From positions 48,940,925 through 49,004,924 of the forward strand of contig OY821772.1 in assembly GCA_963682175.1 (NCBI GenBank): a stretch of 64,000 bases of DNA. The letters are read 5' to 3'. A program made the position numbers and the translations under genes. Source of the stretch: Triglochin maritima. Its lineage: Eukaryota; Streptophyta; Magnoliopsida; Alismatales; Juncaginaceae. This document shows, one piece after another, positions 48,500 through 61,666 of this stretch (within the stretch, counting starts at the first letter, position 1; each line of letters starts with the position of its first letter). The notes beneath the pieces are model-generated. The model saw only the letters and a list, made by a program, of their open reading frames with translations. It did not search any database and was not told the origin of the DNA.

Positions 48500-51073
48500 T
48501 CAACCATAATCAGAACTGGATTGAATGACACCATGTTGGTGCATGTATCCAGTTGAATTGTTCCCCATGTTGACTTGAGGAAAAGATTCCACTCTTCTCA
48601 CTTGAATTGGTTCGCTTATTTGCTCGAGTGATGGTGGTTGAGTAAATGAATCACTCCCTTTTTTCTTACTTCCTTTTTGCTTATGTGATGATTTATTTGA
48701 TTCAGAAATCTGATAAATACGTGCTCTCATCACAACATCACTTGGGTTGCATATTATTTCTGGCTCATTATCAATATGGAAGATATTAAATTCTGCTTTT
48801 AGGTTCCCGAAAGATAATTGCATGAGCCCATTTCGACAGTTTATTAATGCTTCCGAAGTGGCTAAAAAGGGTCTACCTAAAATTACAGGGATTTGTCGAT
48901 TAGGATTTACAACAGGTTCAGTATCAAGTACGACAAAATCCACTGGATAAATGAAGTCACCAACCTTAATCAAAACGTCCTCTACTATACCTCTCGGTTT
49001 CTTAACAGAACAATCAGCGAATTAGAGGGTTGTCTTAGAGGGTTTCAGTGGACCAAGGTTGAGTTGCTCGTAGACAGAAAATGGGAGCAAGTTAACGCTT
49101 GCACCAAGGTCTAGAAGGGCTTTATTGATAAACGTATCTCCTATTGAACATGAAATTGTGGGACACCCCGGGTCCTTATATTTTATAGGAGATGTGTTGG
49201 AAAGAATTGAGCATATGTTTGCAGTTAAGAATGCCTTCTTTGGCACATTCGTTTTTCTCTTTTTAGTGCACAAATCTTTCAAGAATTTAGCATAAGCAGG
49301 TATTTGTTGAATCATATCTAAGAGTGGAATATTCACCTTAACTTGCTTAAATACTTCTAAGATTTTCTCCATTTGTGCACTTGAGCTCTTCTTGAGTCTA
49401 TTGGGAAATGAGGCTTTAGGAACATAGACTCGCTCAGGTTCAGGTTGAGCTATGGGTTCAGGTTGTGTAGGTGGGTTGGGCTTTTCAATTTGGACGTCGG
49501 GTTCAATGGTCAAGTCATATGTGGGTGCTTGATGGCTAGAATGATTAGTCATTCTAGGGTTTACCACATTATTGTCAATTTGTCTTCCGGACCGTAATGA
49601 TACTACAGCATTGATTTGTTGGAACGGTCCTTCCTCATTAACCATTTGAACCGGTCTAGGGTTGTTATTTCCTGAAGGTGGTTGATAAGATTGATATTGA
49701 TTATTAGTTCTGGGGTTCACCTCAGGTTGACTTGGAAATTGGCCCTTTTCTCTTTCACCTATTATCTGTGCTAATTGGCTGACCTGTGTCTCTAGCCTTT
49801 GGAATGATTGGTTGGTTGTTTGTATAAAAGTTGTCATTAAATTTTCTAATTTTGTCAACCTAACCTCATGATTTCCATTATTACCCCCAGATGATGTATT
49901 ATTTTGGTTATATGGGGTTGGTTGTTGTCTAGGAGGTTGTCCTTGTTGGGTCCACGAAAAATTGGGATGATTACGCCAACCTGGGTTATAGGTTGATGCG
50001 TAAGGATCATTTCTAGAATTGTTAAATGTGGCATTAACATGTTCCAGGTTCACACAGTCCTCCATTAAATGACCAGTCTGACCACATCTAGAGCAGGGGA
50101 TAGACAAGGGTTGATTCATTCGGGGTTGATTTTGTAGCTCTAGACTTTCCATTCTACGCATTAGGGTAGCTAGTTTTGCCTCAGCTGCTATGTTGGAGTC
50201 TATAGCTAAGACACCTGGTCGGGGTTGACTCGCTATTCTAGATCCAATACTCGGGTTGATGGGTGTTCTAGCATTGTCCCATTGCATACTATTTTCAGCT
50301 AAATCCTCAAGAAAAGTCCAGGCATCATTTTCATTTTTGGACATAAAGTTCCCTTGGCTCACAGATTCTAGCATAACCCTAGATGTGGGTGTCAATCCCT
50401 CATAAATAATTTGGCATAATTGCCACTTCGGAATTCCGTGATGAGGGCATTGGGTCAAGACACTCTTAAATCTCTCAAGATAGGAATAGAACGGCTCGCT
50501 CTCAGACTGAACGAATGCAACAATTTCATTCCTAATCTTCATAGTCTTATGGTTGGGGAAATATTTTTTTAGGAAAACTTGAAAAAATTCGGCCCAACTT
50601 CTAATAGATCTTTCGGCTAGACTATATAGCCATTTCTTAGCGTCGTCCTTCAGTGCTAGAGGCACGAATTTCAGACGCACTGCCTCTTCAGGGATATGCT
50701 GGTATTGCATAAGAGAGCAGATTTCTTCAAATTCTCTAAGGAAGAGATATGGGTCTTCCCTAGAGGTGAACTTAGGCAGCATACTCATGTATTGTGCCTT
50801 AAGTTCGAAGTCGCGACCCGGTATGGTGGGCATGACGATGCACGATGGCTGAGCAGCCATCGTTGGGTAGCACCGATCCCTCAAAGTTATAGGTTGCGCA
50901 ACAGGCGGGTCCACTACGTTCTCACCCATTAGATTCGGGTGAGGTGGTGCAACAGATGTGTTGGGGTTAAGCTCTAGACTGGAATCCAGATGAACTCGTG
51001 AGAGTCGATTGCTTAAATCCCGCACCCAAATCTGAGTGCACCGGTTTGAATTAATTTTTGAATTTGAATTCAA
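48500..51073 (-). pseudogene. Athila-like gag with protease start, one stop
   Basis: The frame from 51073 gives 683 residues: retrotransposon gag domain (about residues 95-265, with FTSREDPYLFLREFEEICS and AWTFLEDLAENSMQW); zinc knuckle CSRCGQTGHLMEDC (327-340); a coiled-coil-like stretch (about 400-440); and near the end an aspartic protease start DLGASVNLLP. TAA at 49024-49022 interrupts it where CAA would keep the frame. The same frame then runs on (49021-48500) with the rest of the protease (VILGRPFLATSEA) and a unique Ser-rich tail in place of RT. Gag forms the virus-like particle; a particle-forming, pol-less element fits a non-autonomous lifestyle. Confidence 0.82.
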
Positions 51074-52329
51074 AATTTAAATTTCAAATTCAATTCCAAG
51101 AATCAATTACTCTTTTTTTTTGAATTTTTGAATTTTAAATTTTTTTTAATTTTTTTTAAAGGAAACACACAATAGAAATGTAAGGATGAGAAGGGAAAGA
51201 AGACTCAGACGAGAAGGGAAACTTAACTCTAAAGGATAAAAATTAGGGTTGGTCAGAAATTTCCTGAACAAGCACGGTCAAAACAATCCTAGACCTAGTG
51301 TCACTTAGATCTAGACGACTCCTAACTGGTTGAGTCGAATTGATTTGCTTGATTCACCTCCCTCGCCAATCAAACCAAGTTGGCCAGTTAGTGTATAGCT
51401 AGTGGGGGCGCTTCCGACAGAGTCGGTGCCAATTAGACAACCACGTCGCTTGGAAGACTTTCGTCGACACAAAAACACTTTCTAGACACCAAATTGAATT
51501 CAATTAGCTTCAGGTCATAGCAAGTCAAACCAATCTCCTCCTTAATTGAGTCCGAGTCCTTAGGGGCCAATGTCTAATTGATTTTAAATTTTAGGCTTAG
51601 GCGACACTTCAGGATTGTGGTTTGTGGGCTACGGGAGGGTGATGAAATCCCCACCGTATCTTTTCCTACGGAGTTGCCCTTAAGATAGTTTAACTTAAAT
51701 CTAGCAAAGATAGTCAAACAATGGTCCTTTTAATGGGGGCAATTGCAAGGTTGTATGCAACTAAATTATATGCTCTAATGCAATCGATAAAAACCTCGAT
51801 ACGTACCTTTCCTCCAGCAATCTTCAACAAGTATTAATTTGCAAGAATTTAGCAAGAATAATGCAAGCAAAACATTATATGATGCATGCACTAAGGTCTT
51901 TCTAATTTTGCCAATTTTAGGTCAGAGTTGAATTATTGCCAATTATGGAATTGTAACCCTAACACGTGCAATTCTACGAAATGAAACTTTTCAATTATTC
52001 AGATTTTACGAGAAAGGCAAGAAAAGTTACCTCCGCAATGCTCAGTCGGGTTCGCCGCCCGCTCTCGGAGATTCCAGTAGCTTAATGCGACCACCCAGAG
52101 ATGTAGACGACCCCAGAGAAAAATGAAGACCAGAAGACCAACCTGTGCGGCCATTTTGCCGCAAATGCTTCTTATGGGGCGGCGGATTCGCCGCTCTTTA
52201 AGCTCAGAATGCGCTTGTATTTCGCCGCCCGCTCTGTTGTCTCCTGAAACACAAATCCAAATACTTAGATCGCGCACAAGATAAACAGGAAAAATCGAAA
52301 ACACAAAAACAACAAAAATCTGCGTCGCC
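51074..52329 (-). other. Leader of the Athila-like element
   Basis: Untranslated stretch between PBS and gag. Contains AT-rich runs and several C/T-rich motifs; no gene. Confidence 0.6.
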
Positions 52330-52347
52330 TCCCCGGCAACGGCGCCA
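52330..52347 (-). other. Primer-binding site, tRNA-Asp type
   Basis: 18 bases complementary to the 3' end of plant tRNA-Asp including CCA. Six bases from the 5' LTR. Confidence 0.85.
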
Positions 52348-52353
52348 AAAACT

Positions 52354-53541
52354 TGATGAAGATTTAAATTTATACCGCAAGTGCACGGCGTCTATGAAGA
52401 CGTGGCAAGTACGGGTCGAACACAAGGAGGGAGAGATTTCGTAGTTGATGTTATTTTCGATTAAGAGGAAGAAGGGAGAAGAAATAAGTTGGGTTTTTGG
52501 TATTTTTGATTTAATTATCTAAAGTACGAAACAAAAGCAATTAGAACTAAAACAAGAAATAAGAAGAGAAATCCGTTGGGTGGAGGTTTAGATGTAGGTT
52601 TAGATCAGAGAATTACTGAAACTTATTGTAAATCATGTTAGTTATGAAGCATTACAAGATAAATGACTTAACATAAACTCAAGTAATCAAAATAAACTAA
52701 TCATGAACTTAAAATAATAACATGCAATTCATCTTCTCTAACCCTCATTCCATCACCTCCACCCTTTGGAAAGAGTTAGAAACTCATGGAGGGAGGAAGA
52801 AGAAGGGATCCTAGAGACATTAAAAGAAAACTAAAACAAGAATTAAAAGAACAGAATTTTATTAATAAAACTAAGGTACACAAATAAGAACAACAACCAA
52901 GGACCCTTTTTACATCGTTCTCGGGTCTATTTATAGTTGCTACAAGGGACTTAGGTATAGAATTGGATAGTACATGTGTCCATACACGACTGGACGAAAT
53001 TGGGACACACAGATCGACCAATGGGCGGCGGAATCGCCGCACATCATGTGTATTGTGCGGCGGATTCGCCTCACACGTTGGTCGGATTTAATCAGGATTT
53101 TTGTCACGCGTTTATGGTATGATTTGATCCTCCTTCGCGCGTCTGGATTGATTCTTTCCATTGTCTTGAGCTCCGGATTAATTCCTTCCATTGTTGGAGA
53201 TTTATATTTGATTTTTCTTTTGACTTTCTCCACACAATAACTTGGTCCTTTTATTTTGCAATCAGGTCCTTGGCATTTTGCAATTAAGCCCTTGACCTTT
53301 TTTGTAATTAGCTCCTTGAATGCTTTTATGCTTGGATGCATTTCCATTTGGAACCCGATAAACTTGAACTCGGTCTTTATAATAGAAATGAATCTTTTGC
53401 ACGCGTTTATGCTCGGAATGTGGGTAATTTGCATTCAGGTCCCTGTATTCTGTAAATACGACTAAACACATACCTTAGTAGCATTTATTGATATAAAATT
53501 AATCTAAATGAAAGACATATAATGCAATGTATGCAACATCA
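52354..53541 (-). repeat. Athila-like 5' LTR
   Basis: 1188 bases, near-identical to 46204-47393. Differences cluster in the last 60 bases (for example GCAACATCA against GCAATGCATCA). Confidence 0.9.
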
Positions 53542-53546
53542 GTCAC

Positions 53547-53939
53547 GATCAAGAACTGTAGCACTCTTCACTGCATCGGCTAACGTGCTCGGCATATGTG
53601 TCAGCATCTTCGTCCTCAACTGCTTTCGGAGCCCCCGGACGAACTTCCCAGCCCGCTGCTCCTGCGTGATGTACATCTTGGGACAGTAACGCTCAAGGGC
53701 GTTGAACTTCTCGATGTAGCCTGCCAGGGTCATGTCTCCCTGCTGAAGACTCAGAAACTCCTCCCTCTTCGCATCCTTCACATGCTGCGGAAAATACTGC
53801 TCGTTGAACTCTCCAACGAACTCCTCCCAGGCTATATCATCTCTATCCGCAAACACCACTGCAGATGTGGACATCCACCAGTTGGACGCAGCACCGCCCA
53901 ACACATAAGTAGCCAGACCCACCTTCGCCTCTGGAGGAC
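53547..53939 (-). pseudogene. Tekay-like gag body fragment
   Basis: Reads SPPEAKVGLATYVLGGAASNWW, then FNEQYFP, LSLQQGDMTLAGYIEKF and KFVRGLR, the core of Ty3/gypsy gag. It enters from the copia junction (53940) and exits at the Athila-like junction (53546), where the frame continues at 46203. About 100 residues between this piece and the gag start at 62295 are missing. Confidence 0.85.
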
Positions 53940-55990
53940 TGTAGGATTTCATGTTTAATTATACATATATATTTTCGAATTTTTTATGTATAATAAGGAT
54001 CAATTTTCAATTTTCTATAATTTATTTCATGCATGCATCAATTTGTTTCAATATCTAGTTTCAAAACTTTATTAAAACAAATATGGGCTCCGAAATTCAT
54101 ACCTAGAAGTTCTCTAAAACTTCTTGAAGATTCGGAGACGTTGGGGATGCTCCTCGCTGCGCCGGATGCCTCCGAGTATTCACCAAACTCTACACAAGAT
54201 CGGAGAGAGGGAAGCTAGTCTCTCAATCTCCGATAGGGTTTAGAATCCAAATACTAACCCCTCTTTAATTCTCTTGAGAAGATGATCTCTTAAGAACTAA
54301 AATTAAACTTAAGAATTAAGGGATTTTCGTGGAGAATTATGGAGAGAGAATTTTTGCACAAGAAATAATGAATTAGATTAATTGGGTAATGAAATAAGCT
54401 TGTATTTATAAGCTCTCTCCAAATTACCTATTCATGTGCAACCCCTTGCCCATGATCTCATGCAAAATTCCATCTAACCATCCATTATTTAATAATAAAT
54501 AATATTAGCCACGAATTAAATCAATTATGGACCAATTCCATGCATGATCTAATTAATTCTTAAATTAATTCTGCACAAAACCGTCTAGACCGGTCGACCG
54601 TTTCAAGGTTCGGTTGACCGCTCGAACCTAGTTTCGTTCGACCGTTCAATAACTCGGTCGACCGTTCGTTACAGGAACTATTCCATCGCAATGTTCGGTC
54701 GACCGACCGATCACATTCGGTCGACCGTTCGAACAGATGAAAATTCCCTGTTATCGGTCGAGATACGTCCGGTCGACCGTGCCCGATCGGTCGACCGTTT
54801 ACTGCTATCCGGTCGACCGTTTGAGCACTGTTCTACAGACTTGTCAAATTTCGGTTTAACCCCTACAAAATTTGACATTTCGGGATTAGTAGTAAATTCA
54901 CAACTTATGTAACATATTATCCTATGTAATGATCAATCATTACACCCCATAATATTTACATCACATATGAATTTAGTTTAGATTCTAATTATGTTATTAA
55001 TCACAACATAATTTTGATTTTGCTTGTTCACCCCATGTGTCATATTTTCTACATGAAACCCGACACATCTTATGAACTCAAAATCCCCATTTCTTGTTTC
55101 CCAGTTTTGTGGTGTGACCTATGGGAGGATCTAAACTAAGTTGGCAGTGATATTAAGAGCTTAATATCACAAGCTATAAGCGGTATCTAGTTACACATTA
55201 TAGCTCCCAATTAGTTAGATGTCTTAATTCCACTCGAACCAAAACCCGATCCATTTAGTGATGGAGTGCACCACTTGTGTCCGTCCCTTGCCTCATAATA
55301 TTAAGAATACACACAAAGTAGTATTGTGTCATCTTTGTATTAGTATTCATTTCTTGATCTCTTTAAGTTAGTTATAAATATGTGACTTAACTCAAATCAC
55401 ATTGTGCACATTATAACTTTGCTTTATCAAGGGGCCCACTAATATCATCACTCAATTAAGAGGGGCAATGATAATCTTTTGACTAACTATCTTCTCCAAC
55501 TAAAGTTATACTTAACCAACTAATGCATTTACACTACACTCATCGATAGCTCAAGACACTAGTCTAATTAAGAACTCCTTAAGCGATCGGATATAAGTCT
55601 CATATCAAACGACCAAAGACACAGTAAAATATTAATGACACAGAAACACATTTCTATAATATTTTACTTGTTAGGTCAATTCGGTATACAAAAGTTCTAT
55701 TTTCCTCTTTTGTGTACCCGTGTTGTCACTCACTTGTAGAGCTACAATGATCTATGACCAACACGACAATCTTAACTCGGTAATTAATGTCCCATGTTAA
55801 TTACCATGATTGTGAATATCTTTTGTTTTATGTAAACCAATATCTTTTAGAGCTCTACGGTTAAGGACCAAGAGCCTCTTCCTTAACACTTCTAAAAGAC
55901 GAATAACATAAACAAGGAATAAAATGATTTTTCATTCAATTCATAATAATTGACATTTAAAAGTAAAACTTTTAGAACACATTCCCTTCA
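53940..55990 (-). repeat. Ty1/copia LTR, subfamily B (3' LTR of C3)
   Basis: 2051 bases; on minus TGAAGGGAATGTG...CCTACA. Collinear with 31973-34006. Holds the CGGTCGACCG cluster. Confidence 0.88.
54595..54825. repeat. CGGTCGACCG cluster in copia C3 LTR
   Basis: Seven exact palindromes by eye in 230 bases plus half sites. Two overlap an ACCGAC core (GACCGACCG near 54700), the dehydration-responsive element core. Confidence 0.9.
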
Positions 55991-56086
55991 ATCTCCCACT
56001 TGTTATTAAAGTTTTCTTTCTCATACATACTCAATGCATAAAACAATAATAACTAGGGTAAACCCCATTACATATCAATCATCAAG

Positions 56087-57840
56087 CTAATCTACATGGT
56101 TCCTCAATCCCATGGACTCGAAATGCATTTCGCCCTTGGCTTGGGATAAGGGTTTTGTGAATGGATCAGCTGTGTTGTTGTTGGTGTCCACCCATAACAG
56201 ATTTATTTTGCCTTCGTCGATGAGGTCACGCGTCACGAAGTACTTACGATACATGTACTTCACTTTGTGGTGTGATCTAGGATCCTTGATTTGCGAGATA
56301 GATGCACTATTATCGCAAAATAGCTCAATGGGTCCCTCGCTCGTGGGAACTACTCCAAGCTCTTCAAGGAACTTCTTGATCCACACTCCTTCCTTCCTCG
56401 CTTCAGCGACAGCCATCACTTCGGAAGCAGTGGTTGAGTCGGCAGTAGTGCTTTGCTTCCAACTACGCCAACTCACAGCTCCACCATTCCGAAAGAAAAC
56501 GTATCCTGATTGCGACCTTCTATCGTCTGGATCACTCATGAAACTCGCATCCGAGTAACCCTCAGCTATCAATTCCCTTTGTCCTCCATAACAAGAATCT
56601 TATCCTTAGTCCGGTTAAGGTACTTCAGGATATTCTTGACCGCAGTCCAATGCTCAGGACCTGCGTTGGATTGGTGACGACTTGTCACGCTTAGAGCATA
56701 CGAGACATCGGGTCTTGTGCAAGTCATCGCGTACATGATCGACCCAATTGCCGAAGCATAAGGGACATCTTTCATGTACTCTAAGTCCTTACGTGATTGC
56801 GCGCGTTGAGACTTCTTGAGTTGCACACCCATACTCATTGGCACACTGCCCTTTTTGGAGTTGTCATCTTGAACCTTTCCAAGACCTTGTCAATGTATGT
56901 ACGTTGACTTAGGCCAATGAGTCTACGAGATCTATCTCGATATATCTTGATTCCCAAGATGTATTGAGCCTCACCCATGTCTTTCATCGAAAATGCAGAT
57001 TTCAATGAACTTCTTGTTTGCTCAAGCAAAGGAATATGATTACCCATGAGCAATATGTCATCGACATATAAGATTAGGAATACTACATGACTCCCACTAA
57101 CCTTCTTGTATACACAAGGTTCTTCCTTACTTTGAATAAAGTGAAGTTTCTTCACTTCCTCGTCAAAGCGTTTGTTCCAACTCTTTGATGCTTGCTTCAA
57201 TCCATAGATGGATCTTTGAAGCTTGCATACCTTCTCGCTATGCTTTGGATCTTCAAAACCTTGAGGTTGTACCATGTACACATCCTCCTCCAAGTTCCCA
57301 TTCAGGAACGCCGTTTTGACATCCATTTGCCATATTTCATAATCGTGAAATGCAGCAATAGCGAGCATGATCCGAATAGACTTGAACATGGCAACCGGTG
57401 AAAAAGTTTCATCATAGTCAATTCCTCTAACTTGAGTGAAACCCTTCGCTACAAGCCTCGCTTTGTAGGTTGTCAAGTTCCCATCCATGTCCATCTTCCT
57501 CTTAAAAACCCATTTATTATGAATGACCTTTTTCCCTTGAGGAAGGTCAACAAAGTCCCATACTTGATTATCATACATGGATTCTATTTCGGATTCCATG
57601 GCCTTAAGCCATAGTTTGGAGTCTTCCCTTTCCATTGCTTCTTGGAAGGTCAAGGGATCATTGGTATCTAGTACCATGATTTCATGAAGTCCCAGATACA
57701 AATCGGGTTTCTTCATTTCCCTTGTTGACCTTCTAAGTTCTTTTGGTTCTTCTCGTGTCTCTCAAACTTCTTCCACAATTTCTTGAGGAGTGGGTTCACG
57801 TTCAACTCTTGAACGTACACTTGGTGGGGATGATTGAGAT
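56087..57840 (-). pseudogene. Ty1/copia C3 reverse transcriptase and RNase H
   Basis: The RT frame (57716-56835) has the KARLVAKGFTQVRGIDYDET block, MDVKTAFLNG with the first catalytic Asp, and LYVDDILLMG with the paired Asp. RNase H (56844-56087) has YASAIGSIMYAMTCTRPD and ADSTTASEVMAVAEA, ending AKGEMHFESMGL. Breaks: TGA near 57763 upstream of RT, a one-base loss just before 56850 and another shift near 56572. Ends about 85 bases from the polypurine tract. Confidence 0.85.
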
Positions 57841-57854
57841 TCTCTCACAATTTC

Positions 57855-60185
57855 TTATGATGGTCTCTCGCTCACGCTCCCACTAACCAAAGGAATCTCG
57901 GTTGGGCCTTCATGATCTTGAATGTCATCATTCATGTCATGATCTTGTAGAGTACCTTGAGTTTCTTCAAGCACAACCCTACTCCCACTACTTTTTACTC
58001 TTTCTAGAAATTCCTTTTCCAGAAATGTGGCATCCCTCTCTACAATCACTCGATTGGAGGTGATATGCCAAAAGTAGTATCCTCTTGTCTCACGAGGATA
58101 ACCAATAAAGAAGCACTTATCCGCTTTTGGTTGAAGTTTTGTCGACGTCAATCTCTTGACGTAAGCCTCACAACCCCAAATCTTGAGAAAACTGAGCTTA
58201 GGTGTTTTACCACTCCATAGCTCATAAGGAGTTTTCTCCACGGATTTGGATGGAACATTGTTTAGTGTGTAAGTCGTAGTTTGTAGTGCATAACTCCAAA
58301 AGTAAAGAGATAATTCCGCATGACTCATCATTGACCGAACCATGTCGAGCAATGTCCTATTCCTCCTTTCGGATACCCCATTCCACTGAGGTGTACCGGG
58401 AGGGGTGAGTTGAGGTACAATACCAAACTCCTTTAGGTATGAGTCAAATTCGGCACTTAAGTACTCACCCCCACGATCCGTTCGTAGAGACTTGATTTTC
58501 TTGTCGAGTTGGTTCTCTAATTCATTCTTGAATTCTTTGAACTTGTCAAAGGACTCACTTTTGTTTCTCATTAGATAAACATAGCCATAACGACTATAAT
58601 CATCCGTGAACGTAATGAAGTACTTGAAACCATCTCGTGCACTAGTACTCATTGGACCACATACATCGGAATGTATCAAATCCAACAAGCCATTCGCCCT
58701 TGGACCTTTCTTCTTGAAAGGCTTTTTGGTCATTTTTCCCATTAGATATGGTTGGCACGTCTCCAATGATTTAAAATCAAGTAGACCAAGAAGGTTAGCT
58801 TCTTGCAATTTCTTGATGCGCTTTTCATTTATGTGACCAAGACGATAGTGCCACAAGAGAGTATTATTCTCGTGAGTGGTCTTAAGTCTGTTGTTATTGA
58901 TATTAAAGATTTGTTTATTATCCAATTCAAGCAAATAGAGACCATTCCTTATGAACGCATTTGCATAGAGCACACCATTCTTCGATATAGACAAACAAGA
59001 ATTTGAAATATTTATATTAAAATTATCTATATCCAGACATGATACAGAAATAATATTCTTGCTAATCGAAGGTACATAATAAACATTCTTTAGACATAAA
59101 TTTAAACCACTACACAATTGAAGCACCACAGAACCTTGTGCAACCGCAGACACGTTCGCACCATTTCCGACCTTCAATTCTACCTCGTTCCTTACGAGTT
59201 CCTTCCTATCCATGAGTAGCTGCACATTAGAAACTATGTGAGCACAAGATCCAATATCAATTACCCAATCCTGGACATAGGTGGCTAAATTTATTTCAAT
59301 AACAAATATACCTTTGGCCTTTTTGGGGCGCCGACGTTCAATCACTCCGTTGTCAAGGTCTTCCTTGTACTTGGGGCAATTTGGCCGGATGTGTCCTTTT
59401 TCACCGCAGTGAAAGCACTCCGTATTGGGAGTTGGAGATTTCTGAGATTTCCCCCTCGAGGCACTCGCACGAGCACCTCCTACTCCCTTGCTCTTGATTG
59501 AACCACTTTTGGTAGATTTGCCCTTTCCTTTACCAATCTTTTGGCTCCTTCCATGGACGGCAAGGACTTGCTTGTCCCTACCCTTGCCCATGTCAACTTC
59601 AGCAGTTTTGAGAACGTTGTGAAGCTCCTCAAGACTTACCCCTTTTTCACGCACGTGATAGTGCATCACAAAGTCCTTAAAGGACGGGGCTAGAGAGCCA
59701 AGAATCATATCTTTAGCAATATCCTCGGGCATTGGTGAAGAAAGCTTTGCCAACTTCTCAAGGTATCCTTGCATCGTGAGAAAATGCATAGATACTGATG
59801 TTCCCTCTGCCATATGGCACCTTGTGAGTGCGATGGTGGTCTTATAGCGCTCCTTTCGGTCACTATCCATGAACATCTTGGATAAAGCCTCCATGGTCTT
59901 CTTGGGTTTTGAATCCAAGTATTTCGCTTGGAGCGAGTCACCCATGGATGCTAGCATAAGACCGTGAACTTGGTTCTCTTGGTCTTCCCACTTGGCTTTA
60001 GCCTCTTTCTCTTCATCGGTTAATCTCTCATTCCATTTTGGGATTGGACCTTCCAAAATGTGAGATAGTTTCTCAAACTTTAACACAATGTTGAGTTTGA
60101 GTTGCCAACTAATGAAGTTTGAGCCATCATTTGCTAAAGGGTGTTTTTCTATCATGGATCGTACGATAGGTTGAATGTTCGACAT
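57855..60185 (-). pseudogene. Ty1/copia C3 gag, protease and integrase
   Basis: Starts MSNIQPIVRS at 60185. Gag core (UBN2 type) has FISWQLKLNIVLKFE and the HFLTMQGYLEKL block. Zinc knuckle CFHCGEKGHIRPNC is near 59430-59385. The protease site reads DIGSCAHIVSN, where D-T/S-G is expected, so it is likely inactive. Integrase has HYRLGH and TCQPYLMGK (second Cys of the finger replaced by Tyr), Asp in LIHSDVCGP, Asp in TDDYSRYG and Glu in WNGVSERRN. TAA at 57857-57855 stops the frame where CAA would keep it open. It is the longest coding frame in the window. Confidence 0.88.
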
Positions 60186-60251
60186 TTTTCTACAAAATAA
60201 ATCATATAGGAGTTTAATGTCAATTTTATGTTTTAATACATATGCATACAT

Positions 60252-61653
60252 ATATCAAATATAAATGCAAATGTTGCAAATAAAAATTTTGCCCATAGAT
60301 ACAACAATCCAAGATCCTATTAATTGTAATATAGACTAGCTAATGGCTATCGAATATATTACAATATTAAGGTAAGAAAACATTTTCTAATCACAACCTT
60401 TTTGAATTTTAGCAACATTTAGCATCTTCAAACTCTTGTAACTCTTGTCGTTTTAATTATGAGGGAATACGACCTATCATCGTAAGAAAAACTTTTTCCC
60501 AAAACCGAGCGAGGGCTCTAGGTAATGTTAAGAAAACTTATTTTCATTTGATACGAGATACGTTTATCCACTGTATTCACAACTAAACTTACTTGGGGCT
60601 CACTAGGGTGAAACACACCTCATATATTTAATTGTGGCACAACAACAGACAACCTTTATATCTCCCACTATTCCCAAAGATGGAGGGAGCTATCTCCCGC
60701 TAAGGGCGAGCAGAGTATCCCTCGATCAATGACTGCTAGTGGATGAAATAAGAAGTAAATTTGTTCTTAATTTTTGTTTGGACAATTTAACATGTGATTT
60801 AGAATTTTAGGTTATCATGCATATTCTAACATTCAACACATTCATCACATGCATAGCAAGATAAAAACCGAAATTAAACATTCACACAATCCACATCGTG
60901 TGAGTTTATATGTTCCCTTCGATCCTCGATCCCTGATCTTCGATCCTCGATCGATGTGCTACAGCGGCGACTTCCTCTTGCACCGGAGATGTAGATTTTA
61001 CAGAAAATAAACATGCTCCTCACATTCGATAAAAAAACGACTAGTGCAAGTCCTATGTAAAAAACCTCTCATATGCAAATGCAACTATCTAAAAGACGGA
61101 AAGAGAGAGAATTTTAGCTTTTACATACATAAGCCCCTGTATAATAATGATTACATACATTCATAATTGCTGATTTGGAACATATAAACTCACAATCCTG
61201 CAAAGCAACTCAAGCATCCATGCACGCAATTGCTATAAACTACAGAATCTAATTTATCAATCATCTAGAATCCTAAACAATTCTTTGAAAAATATTTTGA
61301 AATCCATTAAAAATATTTTTCATTCATCCATAGTTCAAAAATTAATTTTGAACCGCTGTCCATCCAATTTCCAATGGAAAGATGGACTGCAGTTTTTCGG
61401 TTTTGTTGATTCTCCTACAAAATAATCGTTTTTAAATAAAATGAAATTATTGTAAGTTAGACTAATGTATTAATCTTAATTCTAATAATTACATGGCATG
61501 TTTTAAAACTCTTAAAACATTCAGACGAATTATTAAAGAGAATTATATCAACAAACATTTAAAGACCGAAAACCGGTAAAACGAATTGTTTAAATCCTAG
61601 ATGGTAAACTAGATTTGTTTACAGCCATAAATCATGAGAAAATTGAACCCTAA
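60252..61653 (-). other. Leader of copia C3
   Basis: Non-coding leader between PBS and gag, similar to 28013-29480 (for example the GATATCTCCCGCTAAG-like block near 60680-60705). No gene. Confidence 0.6.
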
Positions 61654-61666
61654 GCTCTGATACCAC

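Larger units (their letters stand above)
46204..53541 (-). mobile_element. Athila-like Ty3/gypsy element without pol, near-identical LTRs
   Basis: Inserted in Tekay-like gag with perfect GTCAC duplications (46199-46203, 53542-53546). LTRs 46204-47393 and 52354-53541 differ by only a handful of bases by eye. PBS 52347-52330 matches the 3' end of tRNA-Asp (TGGCGCCGTTGCCGGGGA on minus), as in Athila. The internal ~5 kb holds gag and the protease start only; RT, RNase H and integrase are absent and replaced by non-coding sequence (47394-48499). It must have moved with helper enzymes. Its near-identical LTRs make it the youngest large insertion here. Confidence 0.88.
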
